DNA of 64,000 nucleotides from the NCBI GenBank assembly GCA_945643635.1, contig CALZFC010000006.1:12236001-12300000 (forward strand), in the 5' to 3' direction. Shown in pieces: positions 25,729 to 38,231 of this stretch (the first letter of the stretch is position 1; every line of letters begins with the position of its first letter). Both the position numbers and the translations under genes were made by a program. The notes under the pieces are model-generated. The model had not been told where the DNA came from. It did not search any database and saw only the letters and a program-made list of their open reading frames with translations. Source of the DNA: Allodiplogaster sudhausi (Eukaryota > Nematoda > Chromadorea > Rhabditida > Diplogasteridae).

Positions 25729-27209
25729 ATGGCCGCCCCAACCACTGTCTTCTATTTTTCTGCTCTTCTCACAATCACCGCTTCTCTTCCGCACTATTCC
25801 AGAGGTTCGATTATATTTGAACTAGTCTGTCTAATATAGAATAATTATTAAACGACTTAAAATCTTCTTTTAAATTAGCATACAAATAAATGAAATATCT
25901 AAAGAAAAAAGTACTATATATTCTTGTCTTTATAATGTAGTCATATTAAGGTATGGCTCTTACATTAATTTTAAATGCTAATTTTTATGAAAACATCCGT
26001 TATAGCGTACATTTTTTAGGATACGGGCAAGGTTTCGGTAGCTACAGTGGAGACAGCACCGGGGGCTATGGCTTAGGCAGTGGATATGGAAATAACAATG
26101 GCTATGGAGGTAATTACGGTAACGGCTTCGGCTACGAAGGCAACTATGGCAGTGGATTCGGCAATGGAAACGGATATCCAAACGGCTATGGAAATAGTTA
26201 TGGCTATCACAGCATGAATGGCTACGGACAAAGCAGTGGATACGGAACAGGGTCTGGCAGCTATTCCCGTCCTTCTCCCACCACTTATTCATCGCCGTCA
26301 TCCTACAGCAACCCGGCCTCGCCCTCCTACAATTCTCCCTCAACCTACGGAAATCAGGCACCAATTCCTGCTGAGAGCTACCAGTCCTCTAATCCAATAG
26401 GGGGTTACGGTCGTCCCTCAGGCTACTCTGCTCCGTCCTCCCCCTCAGCCTCGACTTACTCTCGTCCAGTCGCCTCTTCAAGCTATGGTCGGCCCTCGAG
26501 CTACTCCGCCCCTGTCTCCAATTCTGCCAATCCCTCTAGCTATTCTCCCCCAGTCCCCTCTTCATCTTAAACCTACTCCAGACCGGCTTCTTCCAGCTAT
26601 GGCCGTCCCTCCGGCGGAGCTGCCTTTGGCAGTGCCACTCCTGGTTACCAACCACAGACTGCAGCTTCCCCAGCGGGCTATGTGGAGGGGTCCGGACCAG
26701 ATTCCGGGGGGTCATCCTTTCCGCACGCCGTAGCAGACAATACCGGAATGCCTCCCTTTGGTCAGACTGCGCCCGCCCCTTCCATGGCAGACACGACAGG
26801 CATCCAGAATCCTTCCTGGCAAGTCGGCCAGGAGGCATCCTTCAATCAACCACAGTTCAACCAGCCTAACCAATTTAACCGGCCAAATCAAGCCAGCCAG
26901 CCTCAGTTCAATCAGCCAAATCAGGCGAGTCAGCCTCAGATCCCTCCGCCTGCCCCCGCTTCGTGGCAAGAGCCCCAGTTGTCGCCCGCTTCCTCGGCCA
27001 GCCAGCCTCAGTCTCTGCCCCCGGCAGCTCCCGCTTCGTGGCAAGTTCCCCAGATATCACCGTCTGTCTCGGGTGGGGGGACGGCCGTGTCTCCCTCCGC
27101 GCAGACAGTCGAGATTGGGGCTGCCTCCCACCCCTCCGGCCAGTTCACTCCTCCTCCCGAGGCTGCTCTGCCCAATGTTCCTCCGCCGCCCACGGATGCC
27201 ATGCAATGA
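25729..27209 (+). CDS. Secreted Gly/Tyr-, Ser/Tyr/Pro- and Gln/Pro-repeat structural protein with in-frame TAA
   Basis: Not assignable to a named gene. Exon 1 (25729-25804) encodes a signal peptide (MAAPTTVFYFSALLTITA) and joins in phase to exon 2 (26020-27209). The mature protein begins with about 70 residues of GYG/NGYG-type repeats, then about 110 residues of YSRP/SYGRP/SYSAP repeats, then QFNQPNQ repeats and a Pro/Ala/Ser-rich tail ending MQ and TGA. Such compositions are typical of cuticle, eggshell or adhesive proteins; the role is inferred. TAA at 26568-26570 interrupts the frame inside the YSRP repeats, yet the same frame stays open for a further 213 codons with the same composition and codon style. 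No splice pair of the right phase removes the stop. It is either a null allele, a sequencing error or a readthrough. Confidence 0.7.
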
Positions 27210-27309
27210 GGCCGTCCTTCTATTTTCATGCGATATCTTCTGTACCTTCAACTGATATCAACGGGTTCACTTTCTTGTACATATAAATGTAATATACTTG
27301 CTCGTATAT

Positions 27310-27666
27310 TTAATTCAAATGTCCTGCTGAAAACAAAAAAAGGTGTTCAGAGTTCATCACTTTATCGGTGCAGATGTCTTTGGCAGGTTTCTCAAAACAG
27401 TTAAATTTGAAAGTCATGTTGTTCAAGCGATAGATCGAGAGAAAGGCGAGAACCTGAGTTAGACAAAAGAATAAAAAGAAGGAGATTGACGAATTCGCCA
27501 GATTTGTCAAGGTCTGGGTGAAGAATACAAAGAATGCAGTAAGACGAGTGGTGGGCAGAAAGAAATTAGAGAGATTAATGTGAGTCTTATTTTGTAGCAT
27601 TCTAAAGCTTTTAAGTTCATCGGCGATAAAGTGAGGAGTGGCAAGAAACGTACCAAAAATCTTCAA
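27310..27666 (-). CDS. Fragment of a possible membrane protein
   Basis: A 118-codon minus-strand open frame without an ATG, preceded by an acceptor-like TTTTCTTGAAG. It is Phe/Leu-rich with one or two membrane-spanning stretches and a segment NLANSSISFFLFF that faintly recalls transmembrane helix 7 of peptide GPCRs. No partner exon was found between it and the carboxypeptidase end at 27950. AT-rich low-complexity DNA could produce this by chance. Confidence 0.2.
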   Translation of the reverse strand: MKIFGTFLATPHFIADELKSFRMLQNKTHINLSNFFLPTTRLTAFFVFFTQTLTNLANSSISFFLFFCLTQVLAFLSIYRLNNMTFKFNCFEKPAKDICTDKVMNSEHLFLFSAGHLN

Positions 27667-27949
27667 GAAAACTTTTAAAGCTGCACATTCTATTGCACTT
27701 TGGGACCAGAAATGTGAAAAATGCTAGCGTTAGGAATCTACAAATAAATTCGAAAAGTATTGAATATATATGTACATAACTTCCTGTTTTGAGAGAAAAA
27801 AAGTTGGTTGAGAATAATTATAGAACATTAGATAGCATTAACTTCCTTTCAAAATATATCCTTCATACTTGATCGAAATGATTAAAAAAAGTAAATAAAA
27901 TACCCAGAGAATAAAGACCACTCATAGTCAGAATTTTGTGAAGAATGCA

Positions 27950-30900
27950 TCACGACAAATGGATAAAGAGAAGTGAAATAAACACGATGGAAGAGACTTG
28001 GCTGAGGAGGGAAACAGAAGAGGAGAGAGTGGAATCATCATTCATGATATCAGTGATAAGGAAGAGAGAGAAGTCGAGACGAGCAGAACGGGCTTCTCTG
28101 CTCAGACGAACTGACTTTGTTGACCCGACGTACTCCGGATGCTCCACACGGACCTTAGGATCAATCATTTCCTCTGGTTTCTTGGAAAACGTTAGATGGT
28201 GGGGACCGGAGAGTGGATCTGAGACTATGAGTCGGGCGACAAGACTCACGCTAATGTTTATGAGCATTATCTATTATATTTTTCGTATATGTACATTTCC
28301 TAGCATCCGCCAAACAAATAGAAATTCCACTGCTGTGATGGCGGCAGAGGAAAAAGTAGGCCATAATGTAGCTCATAAAATTGTACTTGGTATTCGCCGA
28401 GATTGACGACCCTCCAGAATTCGCCGTCTTGGAATGTCCTGACATTCTTCGAGTTGTCATCGATAGACACCGTTGCATTCACAATTGGGACACCGCTACG
28501 AGCGTCGCGGACGAAGCCATGAACCGATCTTAAAATTTAGTATCTCTCTATTTCCGTCTCTCTCTCTCTCTCTCGATATCATAATTCTCTTCTTGACTCA
28601 TTTTTTGTCAGGAGCCTAAGTCATCTTAATATGAGAGCATATAAAAGGAATAGATACTAACGTATGTACTTGGTCAATAAACTGCAGCAGAGGATACTTG
28701 TTTTCATTCCAAAGCAGTCGAAGTTCTTGCCTAAATGAATAATAACAAATCACTCGTGCCCATGATGGCTAATAGAAATTGCACCTTTTAGGAAACTTGA
28801 CGCAGTTCACTTCAACAGTAATTTCGAGGCAATTTGTATGTACGTAATTCCAGTCTTGCATTCCACCCGAGACAATATACCTAAACATCACCCAAAGTTT
28901 TAAAACTCAGAATCAGGATTTTACGGTTGCGGCAATTTCTTCATAAGCATTCCTTAAAGGAGGTCTTAAGGGAAAAACTCCTACCACGAAGTCCCTGACG
29001 GATTTGGACGGAATGATAAAAAGTACGGAGTAAAGAATCAACAGAAATGGTTCCACTGCCCCTTGCCTCTCTCCCCAGAAACTTGTGGTTTGCACCACTG
29101 TCAGGTGAGCCTACGTGTTAAGAAAAACCCGGCCAATGTTGGTTGCGCGCACCATATGTATGCAATTCGTGGGCATGACTCATTTGGCCCCGGTTGCCAC
29201 AGCGTTGGTCTGTCAAAAATGTTTGAAAATGGCGGGAAAATAAAATATTTGGGAATTCAAAGTAGAAAACAGTGTTAGTTTCCTCAGAGCATGAAGGTTT
29301 TTGTGACTTCGGGACACTTGCAATCGAAGTTTCTAGCACAACCCGACCAAATAAGGCGAAAAAAACAAGACACTATTTATTCGTCTCGGACCTCCTTTAA
29401 ACAAAAAGAAGCAAAGCTACATATTATTGATCAGAGCTAACCAATGTGCGCCGTTTACAATTCCAAAAGTTGGATCTGAGTAAAAGTTGAGATTGTCATC
29501 TTGGCAGCGAGGACCCTGTCGCAGATATCAAAGAGTTATTAGAAGAGAAAAGGAAATGAATTACCGGCTTCCACATGGTTGGATGCGCTCTCGCATAGGA
29601 ATACGCCAGACGAACAAAGAGAGCGTTGTCCGGGGAGGGAGAATAACTGCTCTCTCTTCAATCACCATGTATGTACATACATATGTACAAATCTGTATAC
29701 AGCAGGAATAATGACAGATTTGGGCGACTCTGTCCTCATTATGAATCTTGTTACACTGAAGCGACTACTATGGCACATACAAGAGTTCTACTTCTTACAA
29801 CTACATATGTATGTACCTACATATGAATATTGAAAGACGACAATTCGACTCTTAATATCTTAATAGTAGGGGAGTCTTTGTTTTTGTTGTTTACTGTTTA
29901 CTTGCAAAAGATCTCTGATTGCAGTGAAATTAGCAGCAATGTCATGCATAGCAAGGATAGCCAACGAATGAAGAAGATGACTGGAATTGCATGGACCTGT
30001 GCCTCCTTCTGCTGCTCACTGACTTTTCTCGCATGGGAGAATCGTCGAAGGGATAGTTGACTATGCTTGTGCCGCCATGAAGATTGGCAGAGAGGACGAA
30101 GGGAATCGACCGACTCCAAGCCATCACTGATTCAGTCTCCGGCTCAAGCGGGGTCGACGGGTATATATCGGGCAGTCTGAGAGAAGAAGAATGGAGAAGA
30201 ACGAAGAGGTGGAAAGGAACAAACCTTGGGGGGAAGTTACGGTTGAGATCTACTCCATGAGCATTGAATCGGCCACGGACACTGGACTCGTCTCCCTCCG
30301 TCGCCAGTTCGTAGCCGTCGGGGTTCATCGAAGGCATCAAGTGAATCTCAAGACTTCTCCTGCACGCTTATCCAACTTCTATGCAGTTTAAGTGCAAAGA
30401 ATTACCCGTGTTAAATCGACCAATCGACGAATCCATGGATTCCTCGTGTAGCTGTTGAGAAGAGTCTCCGCCAGGGAGACCAGCATGACACGGCCAGTCG
30501 CCTATGTATAGTGCAAGGATAATACAGAGAGGAGAGAGCTAGAGGAGTGGGGAGACAGGCAGAGATGAGTGATATAAGCGGAAGAATTAGAGAAACAGAC
30601 AGAAATAAATACAAAACACTTCAATAACGAGAGAACGAAGAGAGAGATGAGGACCTCATTGCCGTGCATATTGGCGACATATTTGAATTCGGGAATGCCT
30701 GGACGATGAGTGTGTGCCTGGTTGGAGATAACCAGAACCCACAACTCTCGACCTTGGACGGATCGACCCGCAGAATACAGAAAAGACCGATTCGGATGCA
30801 GCAGAGCCAGCTCCTTCATACAAAGAAATATTCATTACTGCTTCTCATTTTATTACTTATTCATAATGGAATGCTGCTAGTCACTGAGAATATAAAATAG

Positions 30901-31477
30901 CAATTTATCTTCTAAACTCTCGCGTGCAAACTAGTCATATGTAGTTTCACATCCCTCATCAACATATTCCTGTGTTTCCCGTTCTTTCCTCGATATCCAA
31001 CATAATCTTCCGATGCCATAAAAAGTTCTCGCCTGAAGTTTCTTTGTCATCTCAAGATAGTTGAAGTGAGTGATATTGCTTGGCTCCTTGAGAGGGCCAA
31101 TAATTCTCCGGAGTTGTTCAGAAGCCAGAAATTCGCCTTGTGCCATGAAAGAAGCGATGAGCTCCTGTCAAGCAATCATATGCATACTTATGTATGTATG
31201 TTTGTATGTACATATGTACATACATACATACGTCTTTTTTCTAGGAACATCATGAACCTTTCAAAAATATTTAAAATCAGCGTTGGATTCCTTTTTTTAG
31301 TTCTTTTAACGGGCAGCATAGATTTATTTGGAAGAGTTATAAGTATATACAACTTGACAATATTCCTAAAACTCAACAAACTTGTTCGACTTCTTCAACG
31401 GGCTTCTCCTTGGAAATGGCAACCGCGGCGTAGGCTTCCACCAGCAGAAAGAGCACGGAGATTCTTCTTGATCCCAT
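27950..31477 (-). CDS. M14 (CPE/CPM/CPD-type) zinc carboxypeptidase, secreted, probably GPI-anchored
   Basis: Predicted extracellular exopeptidase removing C-terminal basic residues. A signal peptide starts at ATG 31477 ([17 protein letters not shown]). The catalytic domain includes [15 protein letters not shown], the first zinc pair in [17 protein letters not shown], the DLNRNFP region, VLSANLHGG with the third zinc His, [20 protein letters not shown] and the catalytic Glu segment CLEITVEV. The transthyretin-like domain of the N/E subfamily follows ([21 protein letters not shown]). The C-terminus is hydrophobic ([20 protein letters not shown]) directly before TGA at 27950, like a GPI-attachment signal as in carboxypeptidase M. 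The intron after KKLQ starts with GC (31032-31031). The splice into the last exon (near 28300/28250) is tentative. Confidence 0.87.
28958..29396. mobile_element. Candidate MITE with TTAA target duplication (piggyBac-like)
   Basis: Inside a 550-nt carboxypeptidase intron. TTAA (28954-28957) is followed by AGGAGGTC; the other end reads GACCTCCT followed by TTAA (29397-29400). That gives 8-bp terminal inverted repeats flanked by the TTAA duplication expected for piggyBac-type elements. No transposase frame; 439 bp. The inner sequence is not palindromic, so the call rests on the ends only. Confidence 0.45.
29671..29827. repeat. TATGTA/TACATA short arrays in carboxypeptidase intron
   Basis: Two short stretches (29671-29690 and 29805-29826) of overlapping ATGTATGTAC / GTACATACAT motifs, a dispersed motif also found near 12640, 13705, 15225, 15395, 31190, 31550, 62890 and 63165. 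Confidence 0.7.
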
Positions 31478-31729
31478 AATGCCTACACTTTTGACTTAAC
31501 GACAATGACATCCATTTATGGATTTTGGAACAATCTTTCACGTACACACATACATATGAATGTAGTATGTATATACACGTATTATATGTAGCTGCTGAAG
31601 ATCTGCTATCTCACATAACAGATAATTGCACCAACCTCTGAGATCTTTTGCTGTGCAGACGCGGTCATATCAGAGAAGAGCCATGGGCTGTCTCCCTTTG
31701 GAGAGATCGAGAAAGAAGAAAAGGAGGAG

Positions 31730-31856
31730 GGACTAATAAGGATAACGGATTGTGCCAGCGGTTGGCCGTTCCAAGCTACTAGAAAAAGCGAAAGTTTTTG
31801 CAGCACCGAAGGTCAGAGGCCGACTGGCGATTTCTATCAAAGCATAGCAGAGAGAG

Positions 31857-31899
<43 letters not shown>

Positions 31900-32155
31900 G
31901 GGAGATGATGGGGAGGGATGGAGGAGAGGGAGAGGGGAAGGTGGAGGAGACAGAGAGAGATGGGTAGGGAAGAGCGAAGAAAGTGAGAAGAGACCACGTG
32001 TTGTGCAGGGGCAGACATGAGAAGCAGCGCGAAGCCGCCGTAAGCATGGAATGGAATCCGGAATAGGAAGGTTAGTGAAAGTGGCCGAAAGCATGGCAAC
32101 CGAGATCTGCCACAGATTAGCACCCACCAATGGCGAAAGAGAAAGCAAGGGGAGC

Positions 32156-32190
<35 letters not shown>

Positions 32191-34380
32191 GAGAAAGAGA
32201 GAAGGAGAGAGAGTGAGAAAGAGAGGGAGTGAGAGAGGGAGAGAGAGAGAGAAACAGATACAGATGGGAAACCAGAGGGCATTTAAAAAGTGACGAACAA
32301 CGGGACGAAATAGAAACAAACTAGGAACATCCAGTGGTGCCCCAAAGATCAGATTGAAACGTTGACTGAATCATTTGCACTGGGCCGGCCTACAAGCAAC
32401 ATTTGTAATACTCTTTTACAAATATCCAAATCTCATTGATTTTTGGCATGACCAGACATGGAATACGAGGCCAAGGAGTGCCTCAGATTATATAAACAGA
32501 ATCTTTCTTTCCAATTCACTGCTCATTCTTGTTCTCTGGAAGAAATTGCAGTGGAGAACGAACCAATTGCCAAATGTTAGAGGAAGGAAGTGAAGGTTCA
32601 AAAAAGATTGTCGCCGAGACTGTCTGATCATTCTAAGAATTCTCATTTCGCTTGCCAAACATGGAAGTGAAATAAAGAAGGAGATGAAAGGGCGAAACCA
32701 AGAGAGAGAGAGAGAGAGGGAGAGAGAGAGAGGGAGAGAGAGACAGACAGGACTACCAGAGCGAGAGAGAGCAGGAGAGAAGTCGAGAGAAAGAAAGGAA
32801 AGGAGGTTAGAAGGCGACAACAATAAGACATTTGTATGTACATAAGCCTTGTTGGTGTAGACTGCAAGACAAACAGGGCATGCATGGCCAGGTTGCCCGA
32901 GGGGTCTGCATGGAGGATCGAGGGAAGACCAGCCAAGCTCCCCTCCCGAATATCACTTCCTTCTTCTTCATCTTTTACGTTCTCTGCAGACAAGCGAATT
33001 GCAAGAAAGAATGCGAGACAAATGGAACACTGAAGTCACGTCAGAAATCACGGAAGCTGCTTGATCATAAACCACATTTGACTCAAGAACGGTGTTCTCT
33101 CCCTTGTCTCGCTCTCTTTTCCTCTTTCCTCTCTTTTTCTCCCTTCTTTCCGCTGTCTCACCCTCTTTTCCTCTTTTCTTTTTTTCTCTCCCTTCTCTCC
33201 CCTGTCTCGCTCTATTTCTTCTTTCCACTGTTTCTCTCCCTAAACCTCTATTTCACGCTTCGCTTCACCTCACATTGACACTTGCATAATATTTGTGAAT
33301 ATTCGGAAGGGACACGCCGGATCACAACTGCAGCTGTATTGGAAGCGAAGACGAGATGACCACTAGAACAGGGAGAGAGAGAGAGGCAGAGGGGGAAATA
33401 GAGAGAGAGGAAAATAAGAAGAAGGAGAGAGACAGGGAGAGAAAGGGAGAGAGGAGGAGGAGAGGAGGAGAAGTGAGAGGGAGAGAGTGGGAGAGGGAGA
33501 ACGCCAGAGGAAGAGATTGACAAGTGAGAAAGATAAGGAGAGAGTGGAAGGCAGAGGTGGAGAATAGCAATAATGAGAAGCTACGCAGTAGTTCAATATG
33601 AGAGGCAGATGTTGCGAGAGATGGAAAGGGAGAGAGTTCGAATACAAGTGGAATGACTGCCTCGGAGGCCTTGGCATTGCTGATTGCAGGCTCTTACTGC
33701 ACGAAAGAGTGGGAACACTCTTTTATGTTTAAAGAATAAGCGGAGACCATTTGAGCCTTTTAAGAAAAGTTGAAAGATTTAAGATAAAATGTTATAGAAG
33801 AGACTGCCTCGGAGAACTTCGAAAGTAGAGAAAGCTACTGCTCTCTTCTCCTTCCTCGGTCTGCTTTTATTTTCTATCTTGCTCTAACTTTCTGAGCTTG
33901 CCCTACTCTCTTCCATCTTCAATTCGTTCTCATCGTCTGCTCTCTTTTCATTCCCTTGTCTCTAACCATCCTCTCCTTTGGCAGTCTTGGCAGTAAGTCA
34001 TTCTCCTCTGGTAGAGTGATTCTCTTCTGATGAAGCATAGGAAGAGGGAGGCAACAGGCGGGCACCCCAAATCTCCCAGAGAAAAGGGAGAGAGAGAGTG
34101 ATAGAGAGAGAATGAGAGAGAGAATAAGAGAGAGAATGAGAGAGAGAGAATGAGAGAGAGAATGAAAGAGAGAGAGAGAACGAATTGGAGAGTGAAAAGG
34201 AACGAGACAGAGATAGATAGGGTGAAGGGGTGAAGATATAGAGCCGGGTCCGTCTGCTCGCATATGACTTGCCTTCTTTATCCTTTACTTTAGCTTCTTC
34301 TGACAGATTACGGGACGGGCCATCCACTTCCCATCCTAGTCTCCATTCGGAACACCGAAGGAGAGTGGCTGGCTGCAGTC
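31730..34380 (-). other. Unresolved minus-strand exon candidates between carboxypeptidase and carnitine acetyltransferase
   Basis: Several stretches look coding with splice-like edges, but phases cannot be reconciled into one model. Examples are 33366-33283 (HLVFASNTAAVVIRRVPSEY, faintly like a LDL-receptor YWTD repeat), 32990-32870 (DIREGSLAGLPSILHADPSG), 32130-31995 and a possible last exon 31833-31731 ending TIRYPY and a stop. GA tracts at 31860-31895, 32160-32255, 32700-32745 and 33370-33500 separate them. Not called as a gene. Confidence 0.25.
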
Positions 34381-34440
34381 CAGACTCTCTTGCACCAGGC
34401 AGCTGACCCTTGCACCACGGTTATTCCAAGCACACATCAA

Positions 34441-34545
34441 AAAGAGGTGGAGAGAAAGGAGAGACAGAGAGAGAGGGAGAGGGAGAGAGAGACAGCAGAC
34501 AGAGAGAGAGAGACAGAGATAGACAGAGAGAGAGAGAGAGAGAGA
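34441..34545. repeat. GA-rich tract
   Basis: GA repeats with GACAGA interruptions in DNA that otherwise shows no gene. The stretch 34560-35477 upstream of the carnitine acetyltransferase start has only CT tracts (34790-34830, 35050-35175) and no supported exon. Confidence 0.7.
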
Positions 34546-35477
34546 GGAAAGGCTTTAACGAATGTTCATGGTTAATCTATCGTTAAAAATATTAATTGGA
34601 TTAAATTGATAAAATAGTTGTACACTGGAGGCGCGGGGAAAAGAAAGTGGACGGACGCTGGAGGAGATGGTCGAAAATGATAGAGAAGAGGATCACTTGG
34701 CGAAGAAGAAAGTAAAAGAAAGACAAAGGGAATACCTTTCTGGTTCTAGACAAAGCGAGAATACTGTCTGGATTGGGAGTATTGTAATCTCTCTTTCTCT
34801 ATCTCCCTCTCTATCTCTCTATCTCTTTCTTGCAGCTTTTTTTTAAAAAGTACTATCTCTAAATTGCCACGCCTTTTTTTCAAAATGCACTCTTTAATAA
34901 TTACCATTCGTATCCGTTTCTATTGCAGCAGCTTGATAACGGAATTAGATATCCCATTATGATGTTAATGCGGACTCCGATTGTGTGCTAACGTCAATTT
35001 TATTTGTATGTGCATAATATAACTGGTGATACTCGACTCGCTCTTTCATTTCTTTTTCGTTCGTTCTCTCTCTGTCTCTCTCTCTCTCTGTCTGTCTCTG
35101 TCTCTCTCTTTCATATCTCTCGCTCTCTCCCTCTTCTTTATTTCTCTCTCCGTCCCGTTCTTTCTCTCTCTCGCTTTCATACTGACAACTCCAGTTTTAT
35201 TAGCTGTTCTCAATGCAGTGAGAATTCTATAATAATAATAAGACTCGTGTAGAAGGGAATGATCGGGTCTTCTTTTAGAAGCGTTAAGGCATCGTAGTGC
35301 TCTTCTTTTTTCGAGTGTGCGTAAAATTTCTAATGAACGAGTAGTGTAGTGGTGTAAAATCAAACAACATGCTGTAGTTTGTAGCTTGTCTGTTCTCCTA
35401 TGGATGTCTAGCGTTATCTCTGTGTAGGAGTGCTCGTACTTGGCGAGTATTCCGCTCCGCCTCGCCAGACTACAACC

Positions 35478-38199
35478 ATGCCGCCCTCGGTCTTTCTGCA
35501 CTCCCTGAGAGCTCGCCCGGTATCATTTCTCTTTTTTTTGATTTATTATAGGGAATCCGCCTTACTCCCTGATTTAATTTAAAATGCCTATGTTGTGATT
35601 TAGTGGGAAATGGTTCTGACTCAACTCTACCGCTCAGCGTCAGCAGGTCAAGGACCGCTAGCCTCTGGAGGCGTTCTGCCGCTTCAACAGAAGAGAGGTT
35701 CGTGAGATTCGAAGCCAAAATTGAATGCATGCTCGAATGTCTTGAAAGAGTTCTGATTAATTGGTTGGCCGCTAATTCCAGAACTCTCAACTGGTAAGCA
35801 GAAATTGCCAAAGCTGCCAGTGCCAGACCCCGAGCGGACTCTCAAACACTTCCTCGACTTTGCCGAAGCGATTGAGTCTCCCAAGGAGTATAAGGAAACT
35901 GTTAAAGTGCGTCCTTTCCTTTTCTTTTTCATATACCTGCGTTTTTAAGATCGTAAAGAAGTTCAGCGAAGAGGAGGTTCCACGTCTCCAAAAGCTTCTA
36001 GTGGAACGGGCGGGAAAGCACAATAACTGGGTCAGTCATGTACTATCTTTTTTAAATTCAAATGTTTCTAAATGTCTATGTACTATATTTTTTTAAATTC
36101 AAAATGTTTCTAAATGTCTATCTCGTTGTTGAAAGTGAAACGTTTGCTAGCTAACGCCATGGTGGCTGAACGTCGCTTATCTGGAAGGCAGGACACCTCT
36201 TCCGGTCGTGACGAGTCCTGGAGTTTGCTTCCCGAAGTTTGACTTTAACGTATGTTTATTTTCTTTCTGCATGTCCTTTTCTTGCCTTGTCGTGTTCGTA
36301 AACGAGTGTGATCCTCCTTGATTCTTGAGACAATTGCTGGCCAAGTGGAGTACGCGGCAAAGATCACTCAAGCTACTCTTTTCTTCTACAAGAACATTCT
36401 CGAGTACGTGCATTCATTTACCGAGAATAACTAGTCAGGAACTTTATATTTAAATTCATTTCAATTTGATTTTCCGGTTTATAGTGGAAAGCTTGCTGAG
36501 GATAAGGCAGGATCTGCTCCACTGGATATGGGCCAGTACAAGTTTCTCTTCGGAACTACCAGACTTCCAGGCTCTGAGAAGGATGCCATTCGGTTTCTTT
36601 TTTGTTCATAGTATTTATCTGTGTTTTACCAGCAGGTTTTTATAGCACTTTTGTTTTTGCAGTTATGGATGCGTACTTTCTCCCCCCTCACGCCATATTG
36701 TCATCTCTCGCAATGGAAATGTCAGCAGCCAACTCCCCTTCCTTTCCATCTAACAGCTATCCTTTTTTAGTTCTTCCAAGTCGACGTTTTCAATGAGAAG
36801 GGAGAAGTGCTGCCACTCGACTCGCTCCAAAAGGCATTCAAACAGGTTAAGCTTGCAATCTTCCCCCAAACACACATTTCCATGTAATTAAGTTGTATCT
36901 GATAAAGAGATCTGATACTGTAGGTGGTGTCATCGAGTGAGGAAAGAGTAGTGAGTCCAGTCTCTGTGATGACTTCTCGCAAGAGGCCAGCCTGGGCAGA
37001 AGTGTACGAGTCTCTGAAGAAAGACATCACGAATGCGGCTTCGCTCGAGTGCATTGAAAGGGCGTTGGTGGTCGTCTGCTTGGATGGCCCCAGTCTCCCT
37101 CCTCGTGGCTACTCCGACAAAGATGAACAGGCTCGCCAGATGATTCATGGCGGGGGGAGCAGCAATAACTCCGTCAACCGATGGTTCGATAAGACTATTC
37201 AGGTAGCCTTCTTCTTCTTCTTTCTTTCACTATCTTCAATGTAAATATCAGCTGGTGATCGGTGCGAACGGCTACTGTGGACTGACCTACGAGCACACCC
37301 CGGCTGAGGGCCCTCCCATCGGGGCACTCATGGACTTCGTCATGGACCAGTTGTTAGCCTTTCTTCTATCCACATCGTTCATTTCCATTCTCTTTTATTC
37401 TGTTTCCATTTCCCTCTCCAGTGACCGCCATACCTTCATGGCTGGCTGCGGAGACGGCGCTTGCCCTCCAGTTCGTCTTCTGGAATTCAAGCTCAATCAA
37501 ACTCAGCTGCAGAAGATCGAAAAAGCGAAAAGAAAACTTGACGAGTGCGTTCTCATTCTTTTTCTTTTCCTTTGTACTACAATGAACCTTATGTAGTATA
37601 ATCATCTCTTTCTTCAGTGTCGCGCAAGATTTGGAACTTCTCTGCTATTCTTTCACTCGATTTGGCAAGAACTTTCCCAAATCTGCGAAGATTTCGCCTG
37701 ACAGGTTTAAACTTACTTTTTCTACCTTTTCATATTTATTTTTAGTTCTTTGTTATATTTAATTTTGTATGACCAGTTGTAATTGTTTGGTTTCCCCTGC
37801 AGCTTTATCCAGCTCGCATTCGCCCTCGCTTTCTACCGAATCCACGGTGCCTTCGCTCCCTCCTACGAGACTGCCACTTTGAGGTCCGTTTATTCTCACT
37901 CATTCAAGTTAGAAAAGCAATTGCGTTCGCCTTTAGAAAATTCGATGAGGGTCGAACTGAAAACATTCGTTCCCCGAATTTGCAGATGGCGAAATTCGTG
38001 AAGATGGTTTGTTCATTTATTTTGTCGTTCTACTATCTGCTATTCGTTTCTGTACTACTGATTTAGATGACTGAGGGCAACTGTCCTTTCACTGAACTTC
38101 ACGAACAGTTGTATGCTGCTGTCGCAGCGCATAAGAACTACACCGTTCAGTGCATGGACGGTTCGTTTCTCATATATTGTCAAAGACTCTCCCTCTTTT

Positions 38200-38231
<32 letters not shown>

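Noticed and set aside
26540..26620. A 44-nt intron (donor CCA|GTCCCC, acceptor TTCTTCCAG) removing the in-frame TAA at 26568
   Set aside because: The donor is phase 0 while the acceptor needs phase 2, so splicing would shift the frame into non-coding-like sequence.
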